Positions 7,282-14,042 of a stretch of DNA of 20,317 bases are shown here, piece after piece; the stretch's first letter is position 1; each line of letters starts with the position of its first letter. The position numbers and the translations under genes were made by a program. The stretch comes from JAADGZ01 sp964596835 (GTDB lineage: Bacteria; Pseudomonadota; Gammaproteobacteria; UBA6429; Thiohalophilaceae). The stretch lies in assembly GCA_964596835.1 (NCBI GenBank), contig CAZQVV010000045.1, positions 1 through 20,317 on the forward strand, given 5' to 3'. The notes beneath the pieces were generated by a model that was given only the letters and a program-made list of their open reading frames with translations, ran no database searches and was not told where the DNA came from.

Positions 7282-7311
7282 AGGGGGTGCGTCACCTGCA
7301 CCTCATTTGTT

Positions 7312-9396
7312 TTAAACATACATACGGATCAGGCCGGGCACATCCAGAATAATGGCAATACCGCCATCCCCGGTTATAGTGGCGCCAGCGAGGCCGGAAA
7401 TACCATGCAACAGAGCCCCCAATGGCTTGATGACCACTTCTTCCTGGCCGATGAGTTCATCAACCACAAAACCGATTTTCTGCGTGCCGATATGCACTAC
7501 CACCACATGGCCCTGTTTCGGGAGTTCGGCATGACTCTGACCATTCACCAGCCAGTGTTTCAGATAAAACAGCGGCAAGGAGCGCTCCCGTATCAAAATC
7601 ACCAACTGGCCATCAACCACATTGGTCCGGGTCAGATCGAGGTGAAAAATTTCACTGACATTCACCAGTGGCAGAGCAAACAGCTGATCTTCCAGGCGCA
7701 CCATAAGGGTGGACATGATCGCCAGGGTCAAGGGCACCTTGATAGACAGACGTGTGCCTTTACCCAGTTCCGAGTCAATCTCCACCGTGCCGTTCAAACG
7801 GGAAATACCCGTCTTCACTACGTCCATGCCGACACCGCGGCCGGAGATATCCGAGATTTCTTTTTTGGTCGAAAAACCGGGTGCAAAAATCAGTTCATAA
7901 CATTCCTTGTTGCTCAACCGATCGGCGGCTTCCTGATCCATCAGGCCTTTCTCCACGGCGATGTTGCGCAATACATCCGGATCCATGCCCTTGCCGTCAT
8001 CTTCGATGGAAAGAAGGATATGATCCCCTTCCTGAGACGCTGCCAGCACCACGGTTCCTTCTCGTGGTTTGCCCGCCGCTTCTCGTTCCTCCGGCATTTC
8101 AATGCCATGATCAAGGGAATTGCGCACCAGATGCACGAGAGGGTCCGCCAACGCTTCGACCAGGTTTTTATCCAGATCGGTATCCTCACCCACCATCTCC
8201 AGCCGAATTTCCTTTTTCAGGTTGCGCGCAATATCACGCACCACGCGCGGAAAACGGCCAAACACTTTTTTGATCGGCTGCATGCGTGTTTTCATCACGG
8301 ACAGTTGCAGATCAGCCGTGACCAGATCCAGGTTGGCAACGGCCTTCAGCATTTCTTCATTGCCGCTGCGTTCACTCAGACGGGTAATGCGATTACGCAC
8401 CAGCACCAGTTCTCCGACCATGTTCATAATGTCATCCAGACGGCTGGTATCCACGCGTACCGAGGTTTCTGGAGGCGGCTTTTCTTTAGCGGCGGCTTTC
8501 CTGGTTGTTTTCGTTACCTCGTCGGGCTTGGTTTCTTTTTTCTCTACCGCAGCGACGGGTGGCGCCGCAGCTGTGGCGGCTGCCACCGCCTGCCCGGTCA
8601 CCACTTTTTCCGCGCTGAATTTGCCTTTGCCGTGCAGCTCATCCAGCAGGGCGTCAAATTCATCATCGGTAATCATCTCATCGGACGATGAACTCACCGC
8701 AGACTTGTTTTCGGGTGTGGCTTTTTCTTCATGACTGGAATCATCTGCCGCGAGGTTGCTGGAATCAAATTTTCCCTTGCCATGCAACTCATCCAGCAGC
8801 GCGTCAAATTCATCGTCGGTAATATCTTCAGAACCCTCCGCCGCGCTAGTGGCCGTCGCCGGCTTATCACTTCCATCCAGCACATTCAGAAGTTCATCGA
8901 ATTCTGCATCGGTAATATCTTCACCCGCGCCCACTTTGGTAGGAACCGCTCCGGCCTCAGTCGGCGTCTCGGCAATCGGCGCAGATGTTTCAGGCGCGGC
9001 ACTCGTCTCTTCCTGAGCGGCCGGTTTGGTGAATTTTTCCAACGCGCTCAACATGGCGGGATCGGCATCAGCAACGTCCTCGCCATTACGCAGTGCTTCA
9101 AATTCTTCTTTCAGCACATCCAGAACCGGCAAAATCGTATCCATCAGTTCGGGGGTAATCGTACGTTCGCCATTACGCAGGAGATTGAATATGTCTTCCG
9201 AGCGATGACAAAGCGCGACCATCGCGTCAATCGCCAGGAAACCTGCGCCCCCCTTGATCGTATGGAAACCACGAAATACGGTATTCAGCAGTTCCCTATC
9301 ATCCGGACTCTGCTCAAGCTCAACCAGTTGTTCGTTCAGCGATTCGAGTATTTCTCCGGCTTCAACCAGGAAGTCCTGTAATAATTCGTCATCCAT
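7312..9396 (-). CDS. cheA: CheA chemotaxis histidine kinase
   Basis: Central kinase of the array; it phosphorylates CheY and CheB. In 694 residues: the HPt domain (1-105) with phosphorylated H45 in FHTIKGGAGF; a long acidic/Ala-rich linker (about 125-310); the dimerisation domain (about 312-375); the ATPase domain with N-box HLVRNSLDHG (422-431), DDGKGM (466-471) and GRGVGMDVV (519-527); and a C-terminal CheW-like P5 domain (about 560-694). No ordinary P2 fold is apparent. Instead the linker has three related segments at about 159-174, 190-210 and 240-260, the last two nearly identical (ITDDEFDALLDELHGKGKF). GGAG lies eight bases before the ATG. Kinase identity is certain; the repeat function is inference. 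Confidence 0.97.
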   Translation of the reverse strand: MDDELLQDFLVEAGEILESLNEQLVELEQSPDDRELLNTVFRGFHTIKGGAGFLAIDAMVALCHRSEDIFNLLRNGERTITPELMDTILPVLDVLKEEFEALRNGEDVADADPAMLSALEKFTKPAAQEETSAAPETSAPIAETPTEAGAVPTKVGAGEDITDAEFDELLNVLDGSDKPATATSAAEGSEDITDDEFDALLDELHGKGKFDSSNLAADDSSHEEKATPENKSAVSSSSDEMITDDEFDALLDELHGKGKFSAEKVVTGQAVAAATAAAPPVAAVEKKETKPDEVTKTTRKAAAKEKPPPETSVRVDTSRLDDIMNMVGELVLVRNRITRLSERSGNEEMLKAVANLDLVTADLQLSVMKTRMQPIKKVFGRFPRVVRDIARNLKKEIRLEMVGEDTDLDKNLVEALADPLVHLVRNSLDHGIEMPEEREAAGKPREGTVVLAASQEGDHILLSIEDDGKGMDPDVLRNIAVEKGLMDQEAADRLSNKECYELIFAPGFSTKKEISDISGRGVGMDVVKTGISRLNGTVEIDSELGKGTRLSIKVPLTLAIMSTLMVRLEDQLFALPLVNVSEIFHLDLTRTNVVDGQLVILIRERSLPLFYLKHWLVNGQSHAELPKQGHVVVVHIGTQKIGFVVDELIGQEEVVIKPLGALLHGISGLAGATITGDGGIAIILDVPGLIRMYV
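8617..8673 (-). repeat. cheA: Coding repeat in cheA linker, unit 3
   Basis: 57 bases that match 8767-8823 at 50 positions, encoding the ITDDEFDALLDELHGKGKF segment at residues 242-260. The two units are separated by 93 bases of dissimilar, Ser-rich coding sequence. Confidence 0.85.
8767..8823 (-). repeat. cheA: Coding repeat in cheA linker, unit 2
   Basis: The partner of 8617-8673 (50 of 57 bases identical), encoding residues 192-210. A more diverged first unit (ITDAEFDELLNVLDG, residues 161-175) lies further towards the N-terminus, so the array probably grew by internal duplication. Confidence 0.85.
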
Positions 9397-9419
9397 CCAG
9401 CATGCTCCAGTCCTGAGTT

Positions 9420-10154
9420 CTAGAATCCCAGACTCGATAAAAGATCATCGACTTCATCCTGCCCGGATACCGTGTCGCCACTGTCCACGCCCGGCACCGC
9501 CGGACCTTCCAGTTCCGGCCTCGATTTCTCTCGCGGCTCATTGTGTTCTGGCAAACCGGCAACCTTGATCAGGCTCACCAGGTTGCCTTCCACTTCGGCA
9601 ACCAGATTAATCACTCGGGTGATGATCTGGCCGGTCAGATCCTGAAAATCCTGCGCCATCAGCACATCATTCAAATGCCCCTTGAGCGTGCTGAAACCCT
9701 CCGACTGGGTCAGAAGAAAGCCATCAATTTCCTTGCTCAACTTACGAAAACCCTCAGCATCCATTTCCCGCTGGGTAAACTGACGCCAGCTTTCCAGTAT
9801 GCTGACAGCCTGTTGTTCCATGTTTTCACAAATGGGAACAGATGCCTCCACCGCCGTCAGCGTCCGATCGGCGGCATCAGCGGTCTTGGTAATCACAAAA
9901 TTCAGCCGCTGACGGGCATCGGGAATATCATGATGGGTCATGTCCGTAATACGATCATCCATGCCAAAAGCGCTGATAGCATCATGCAGTTCGCGGGTCA
10001 GTTTACCGACTTCCTGATATAATGCGTTTTCACGAATATCCGTGAGATCATCAATAATTTCTTTTGTGCCTTTCTCGTCATCCGCTTTAATACAGGCTTG
10101 CAAATCACGGGCCCGGGCGAGATTATCTTCATTCACTAACGCATCATTGCTCAT
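9420..10154 (-). CDS. cheZ: CheZ CheY-P phosphatase
   Basis: Helical phosphatase that ends the flagellar switching signal by dephosphorylating CheY. The 244-residue protein has the CheZ signature MAQDFQDLTGQ with D172 and catalytic Q176, flanked by long amphipathic helices that form the four-helix-bundle dimer. A flexible Pro/Glu-rich stretch (about 202-228) leads to the C-terminal peptide DEVDDLLSSLGF, the classical CheY-docking tail. It sits between cheY (21 bases upstream) and cheA (23 bases downstream), as in Pseudomonas. The tail's DExDxLLxxL pattern also occurs in the CheA linker repeats of this window. Confidence 0.95.
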   Translation of the reverse strand: MSNDALVNEDNLARARDLQACIKADDEKGTKEIIDDLTDIRENALYQEVGKLTRELHDAISAFGMDDRITDMTHHDIPDARQRLNFVITKTADAADRTLTAVEASVPICENMEQQAVSILESWRQFTQREMDAEGFRKLSKEIDGFLLTQSEGFSTLKGHLNDVLMAQDFQDLTGQIITRVINLVAEVEGNLVSLIKVAGLPEHNEPREKSRPELEGPAVPGVDSGDTVSGQDEVDDLLSSLGF

Positions 10155-10175
10155 TTCGCTGTCGCTCCTTTTTTC

Positions 10176-10562
10176 CTACGCATTCAGCCGTTCAAATATT
10201 TTCTCCAGCTTTTCCTTTAGCGTTTGCGCCGTGAAAGGCTTAACGATATAACCATTAACCCCGGCCTGGGCGGCCTCGACGATCTGCTCCTTCTTCTGTT
10301 CTGCGGTAACCATGAGCACCGGCAGTGATGCCATATTTTCATCTGCCCGTACGTGCCTGAGCAGATCAATACCCTGCATACCCGGCATGTTCCAGTCGGT
10401 CACCAGCAACTCAAATTTGCCCGTCTGTAACATCGGCAAAGCGGTGGTGCCGTCATCGGCTTCCTCCGTGTTGGTAAAGCCCAGATCACGCAACAGGTTT
10501 TTGATAATGCGCCTCATGGTAGAGAAATCATCTACAATGAGGATCTTGATATTCTTGTCCAC
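10176..10562 (-). CDS. cheY: CheY chemotaxis response regulator
   Basis: Single-domain receiver of 128 residues that, when phosphorylated by CheA, binds FliM/FliN at the motor. It has DD at 11-12, phosphoacceptor D56 (VTDWNMPGMQG), T85 (VLMVTAEQ) and K107 (VKPF), with the CheY-specific FSTMRRIIKNLL and WNMP features. Translation starts at a GTG supported by GGAG seven bases upstream. It is the first gene after the fliA terminator and has a near-consensus sigma-28 promoter about 75 bases upstream, so it heads the chemotaxis transcription unit. Confidence 0.96.
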   Translation of the reverse strand: MDKNIKILIVDDFSTMRRIIKNLLRDLGFTNTEEADDGTTALPMLQTGKFELLVTDWNMPGMQGIDLLRHVRADENMASLPVLMVTAEQKKEQIVEAAQAGVNGYIVKPFTAQTLKEKLEKIFERLNA

Positions 10563-10637
10563 TCGTTTTCTCCACTTGGAATTGGCGTTAACTGAACAAT
10601 CCGCTCCTGCAGATTGACCTGGCGAATTCTATAAAGT

Positions 10638-10665
10638 TTATCGGCCACATCCTCAGCTAACTTAA
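10638..10665 (-). promoter_or_regulatory. Sigma-28 (FliA) promoter of the cheYZAB-mot-par unit
   Basis: The minus strand reads TTAAGTTA, 12 bases, then GCCGATAA. The -10 is a perfect match to the flagellar sigma consensus and the -35 fits TAAAGTTT/TCAAGTTT at most positions. It points towards cheY with a leader of roughly 70 bases. Since fliA is the gene just upstream, this is the expected late-class promoter of the chemotaxis operon. Confidence 0.8.
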
Positions 10666-10836
10666 GTTCGTGTTTTAAAAATATTTCTATCGGCCGAAAG
10701 CAGTTAATCGCTTAAGAATCAGCCGATTTCGGCTATCTGAAGCTGAATGCAGGGATTTCATTTCCCGAGCTGCAAGCTGGCCCTATAAATTCAGGCACCC
10801 GCAAAACCAGCCGTCTTGACTTAGGAAATCGGGGCT

Positions 10837-10860
10837 AAAAAAAGCCCCGCACCGGCGGGG
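10837..10860 (-). terminator. Rho-independent terminator after fliA
   Basis: On the minus strand CCCCGC-CGGT-GCGGGG forms a six-pair GC stem with a four-base loop, followed by C and seven Ts. It lies 52 bases past the fliA stop and separates the fliN-fliA unit from the cheY unit. Confidence 0.88.
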
Positions 10861-10912
10861 ATCCATATCGGGTTGAGGAGAGGCATGGCGTCTCCCCAGG
10901 ATTTTTTTGCGC

Positions 10913-11644
10913 TTAGCAATTATCCGTGCGTGCGGCCATTCTGGCCTGCAGACGAATCACCGCCTGGCTATGGATCTGGCTGACGCGGGATTCGCTCACA
11001 CCCATCACCGCGCCGATTTCGCGCAGGTTCAGTTCTTCATCATAGTAAAGTGCCATGACCAGACGCTCCCGTTCAGGCAAACCCGCAATGGCCTCGGCCA
11101 CCACCCGCTGAACGTCTTCACGTTGCAAACCATCGAGAATACCGGGTCCGCTGTCAGACATATTATTCAACATGGACTCTTCACCGATGCCCATATCCTC
11201 GAAACTTAATACCTTGTGGTAACTGTTGTCCTGCAGGATCTTGTAATACTCATCCAGATCCATGCCCAGGTTTTCGGCAATCTCCGTGTCGCGAGCATCA
11301 CGCCCCTGGCTGTGTTCGATTTCCCGCACCGCCTGCGCCACCATGCGCGCCTTACGATGTACCGAGCGCGGCGCCCAGTCATTCTTGCGGATTTCATCTA
11401 ACATGGAGCCTCGAATACGAATGCCGGCATAGGTTTCAAAACTCGCTCCCTGGCGTTCATCATAATTGCGTGATGCTTCCAACAACCCTATCATCCCGGC
11501 CTGAATCAAATCTTCCAGCTGCACACTGGCAGGCAGTTTGTTAATCAGGTGACAGGCGATACGTTTAACCAGAGGTGCATGTTGTTCAACCATATCATCG
11601 AGAAAATTCGGCTGGCTAGCCGCGTACATTGCAATGCCGTTCAT
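10913..11644 (-). CDS. fliA: FliA, flagellar sigma-28 factor
   Basis: RNA polymerase sigma factor for late flagellar and chemotaxis genes, 243 residues. Region 2 includes LIQAGMIGLLEASRNYD and the promoter-melting GASFETYAGIRIRGSMLDEIR segment with DWAPRSVHRKAR after it; region 4 contains the HTH ELNLREIGAVMGVSESRVSQIHSQAV, which recognises the -35. The ATG overlaps the fleN stop by four bases; a second in-frame ATG at codon 6 is also possible. It is the last gene of its unit and is followed by a terminator. Activity is normally held by the anti-sigma factor FlgM, which is not in this window. Confidence 0.97.
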   Translation of the reverse strand: MNGIAMYAASQPNFLDDMVEQHAPLVKRIACHLINKLPASVQLEDLIQAGMIGLLEASRNYDERQGASFETYAGIRIRGSMLDEIRKNDWAPRSVHRKARMVAQAVREIEHSQGRDARDTEIAENLGMDLDEYYKILQDNSYHKVLSFEDMGIGEESMLNNMSDSGPGILDGLQREDVQRVVAEAIAGLPERERLVMALYYDEELNLREIGAVMGVSESRVSQIHSQAVIRLQARMAARTDNC

Positions 11645-12534
11645 GGCATGACCTCCGCATCTGTCAAGTTGCCTTGTACCAAACGTTCAATAAAAAATTC
11701 GAGATGGCCACCGGCGCTCGTCGGTATCGGCCATTTGTCTACTTTTCCCGCCAGCGTCCGAAAAGCCATCGAAGCCTTGCTGCGCGGATAAGCGTCAACG
11801 ACGGGACGCTGTTTGCGAATCGCTTTGACGACAAATTCATCATCGGGAATAAAGCCGACGTAATCCAGCGCCACATCCAGAAAGCGATCCGTTACCCGGG
11901 TAATCGTGGAATACAGTTCACGCCCCTGCTGTGCGCTTTTCACGCGATTGCAGAGAATCCGAAAACGAAACAGGCCATACTCACGGTTCAGCACCTTGAT
12001 CAAGGCATAGGCATCCGTAATGGAAGCCGGCTCGTCATTCACCACCACCAAAACATCCTGCGCCGCGCGACTGAAGCTAATCACGCTGTCGGTAATTCCG
12101 GCAGCCGTATCCACCAGCAGCACATCAAGATGGTGATTCATTTCACTGAAGGCCTGAATCAAACCTGCATGTTGGGAGGGACTGAGTTCGGCCATGCTCT
12201 GCACACCGGAGGCGGCAGGAATAATGCTCATATTACCGGGACCATGCACGATCACGTCATCCAACTGTTGTTCACCTTCAATGACATGATTCAGCGTATA
12301 TTGCGGATGCAGGCCCAACAGGACATCGATGTTGCCCAGTCCCAGATCGGCGTCCATAATCGTGACCCGCTTACCGGCGTTGCTGAGCGCCATGGCCAGG
12401 TTAACGGAGACATTGGTCTTGCCAACCCCGCCCTTGCCACTGGTCACGGTAATCACCCGCACCGGAGTTTTTTGCTTCGGCATACGCTGGATGCTCGTGG
12501 CCGCCATCCTACTAATTGGTTCAACCATTTGCAT
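11641..12534 (-). CDS. fleN: FleN/FlhG, MinD-like regulator of flagellar number
   Basis: Membrane-associating ATPase that limits polar flagella to the correct number by antagonising FlhF and, in pseudomonads, the regulator FleQ. About 297 residues with the deviant Walker A GKGGVGKTNV (33-42), DADLGLGNIDVLLG, the VDTAAGI Walker B, and the NREYGLFRFRIL and EYV-type C-terminal segments of the family. The ATG at 12534 (MQMVEP) was chosen because GGAGGG lies ten bases upstream; a TTG at 12552 is part of that same purine run and is unlikely. The start lies 14 bases inside flhF. The first 24 residues do not show the DQAxxLR motif known from several FlhG proteins, resembling instead the FleN subtype. 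Confidence 0.94.
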   Translation of the reverse strand: MQMVEPISRMAATSIQRMPKQKTPVRVITVTSGKGGVGKTNVSVNLAMALSNAGKRVTIMDADLGLGNIDVLLGLHPQYTLNHVIEGEQQLDDVIVHGPGNMSIIPAASGVQSMAELSPSQHAGLIQAFSEMNHHLDVLLVDTAAGITDSVISFSRAAQDVLVVVNDEPASITDAYALIKVLNREYGLFRFRILCNRVKSAQQGRELYSTITRVTDRFLDVALDYVGFIPDDEFVVKAIRKQRPVVDAYPRSKASMAFRTLAGKVDKWPIPTSAGGHLEFFIERLVQGNLTDAEVMP

Positions 12535-14002
12535 TGGCAAGCATCCCTCCAACGGTCAGGGAAACAGGATCATCCCCTTCAGGTGATGTCAGCTTCTGCA
12601 TAATTGCGACGCTGCGGCTGACCAGCGAATGGGGCCTCGCCCGATGCAAATCTTCGGGCACCTGCTGACCATCGCTGATCCAGGCCACCGGCATAGACTG
12701 TTCGATAGTTACCGACAACGTTCCACCAAGGCTGGTGGTTTCGTCCAGTTTGGTCACGACCGCACCGGCCAGTGGAATTTTATTAAAGGTCCGGGCGACG
12801 TCTTCCAGTACCCTGCGCTGGCTGTTGGCCGCCAACGTCAAATAGATCTGCACCTCACGGCCTCCCCCTCGGGCGCCATCGGTAATCATGGATAACTGCT
12901 TGTTGAGCTTCATATCGCGCTGGCTCATGCCCGCGGTATCAATCAGGATCAGGCCCTTGTCGGCAAAACCATGTATCAGGCTTTTCAGGGTTTGCGTATC
13001 CCCAGCGACGCGCATAGGCACGCCCAGGATCCGAGCATAGCTGCGCAATTGTTCATGTGCGGCGACACGATTGTTGTCCGTGGTAATCAGCAGAACTTTT
13101 TGCGGTCCATGCCGGAGGGTGTAACGGGCGGCCAGTTTGGCAACAGTGGTGGTTTTGCCCACGCCGGTCGCACCCACCAGGGCTACAATGCCCCCCTGTT
13201 CAAGAATATCCTGTTCCACTACCGGCAGACGTTTGGCAATCCGCGCCAGTGCGCAGCGCCAGTTCTTTTCAATCTCATCATTTTCATCACACTGGGCGGC
13301 AATATCACGCGCCAGCACCGGACTTAAACCCAGTGCCAGCAGACGTTGAAGCAAACGGGCGCGTAGCGGGTGATAACGGGTTTCCTGACCCCAGGCCAGA
13401 CCGGAAAGCTGGTTGACCAGCAGGCCGCGCAAGGATTTCAGCTCTTCTTGCATGGCCAGGATGCTGGGTTCCTCCGACCAGTTATGGGCGCTGGTCTGTG
13501 TCTCTGTTTTGGTGGCCTGTTGCGGGGCTGGGGATTCGTTGATAAGAGGTTCGCTTATAAAAGGTGTTTCCCTGAACCCCGTATTTTGAAGATCAACTTC
13601 GTCTTCATCCTTCATTTCGGGAAGTCTGAAATCGGGAGCGGCAAACGCGGGTTGCCGGGGCTGATTCGGGCGGCGATTCAGTGCCGCTTCGGAGTAGACG
13701 TCGGGTAAGCCCTCATGCGCGTCGCGCTCACTGCCAGGCGCGGATACTGTTTCTTCCGCATCCGCAGAGGCCACCATTTCTGGACCTGCCGCCTCGATCT
13801 TGCTCCTGTCATCACGGCTGCCTGCCGATACAGCTGGTACGGGTGAATCCAGCAGGCTTTCGTCATAATCAATCGCAGCGATGATTTCCACGCCATCAAG
13901 AGCGCGGCGATTGGACAGAATGACAGCATCCGCGCCCAATTCCTCACGCACTTTGCGGATCGTGCTACGCATGTCTTTGGCGTGAAAGCGTTTAATCTTC
14001 AT
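12521..14002 (-). CDS. flhF: FlhF, SRP-type GTPase for polar flagellar placement
   Basis: GTPase that marks the pole where the flagellum is built. In 493 residues: an N-terminal basic segment (MKIKRFHAKDMRSTIRKVRE), a long low-complexity acidic/Pro-rich B region (about 50-175), and an NG domain (about 185-475) with G1 GATGVGKTTT (277-286), G3 DTAGMSQRD (355-363) and G4 TKLD (417-420). The G2 area reads TTDNNRVAAHEQL (307-319), whereas the family usually has DxYRIGA(H/V)EQL, so Tyr is replaced by Asn. AGGA precedes the ATG. It sits 40 bases after flhA and overlaps fleN, its antagonist. Confidence 0.95.
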   Translation of the reverse strand: MKIKRFHAKDMRSTIRKVREELGADAVILSNRRALDGVEIIAAIDYDESLLDSPVPAVSAGSRDDRSKIEAAGPEMVASADAEETVSAPGSERDAHEGLPDVYSEAALNRRPNQPRQPAFAAPDFRLPEMKDEDEVDLQNTGFRETPFISEPLINESPAPQQATKTETQTSAHNWSEEPSILAMQEELKSLRGLLVNQLSGLAWGQETRYHPLRARLLQRLLALGLSPVLARDIAAQCDENDEIEKNWRCALARIAKRLPVVEQDILEQGGIVALVGATGVGKTTTVAKLAARYTLRHGPQKVLLITTDNNRVAAHEQLRSYARILGVPMRVAGDTQTLKSLIHGFADKGLILIDTAGMSQRDMKLNKQLSMITDGARGGGREVQIYLTLAANSQRRVLEDVARTFNKIPLAGAVVTKLDETTSLGGTLSVTIEQSMPVAWISDGQQVPEDLHRARPHSLVSRSVAIMQKLTSPEGDDPVSLTVGGMLANANG

Positions 14003-14042
14003 TTTATCCTGTTTCCTGTTTGTTTCAGGCTGATGAGCGGAT

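Larger units (their letters stand above)
10563..10912. other. Intergenic region between fliA and cheY
   Basis: A 350-base stretch without a convincing gene. On the minus strand it holds the fliA terminator (10837-10860), a palindrome AGCCGA-TT-TCGGCT (10721-10734), a weak second sigma-28-like -10 (10687-10694), the main sigma-28 promoter (10638-10665) and the cheY leader. Only reading frames of about 20 codons occur. Confidence 0.75.

Noticed and set aside
7405..8691. Long plus-strand open frame of 428 codons opposite cheA
   Set aside because: It lies wholly antisense to conserved cheA domains, is rich in His/Gln/Phe as expected from reversed codon bias, and shows no domain or ribosome site.
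10687..10714. Second sigma-28 promoter upstream of cheY
   Set aside because: GCCGATAG is a good -10 word, but the -35 at the right spacing (TAAGCGAT) matches poorly, so it was not listed as a feature.
10695..10769. 24-codon frame in the fliA-cheY gap on the minus strand
   Set aside because: Very short, with a poor ribosome site and no homology recognised; it ends before the mapped promoter element and overlaps likely regulatory DNA.
12535..12552. TTG start for fleN at 12552
   Set aside because: This TTG runs into the GGAGGG ribosome site that serves the ATG at 12534.
11629..12603. Plus-strand open frame of 324 codons opposite fleN
   Set aside because: Antisense to a well conserved MinD-like gene, with low-complexity His/Gln-rich translation; a shadow of the real gene.
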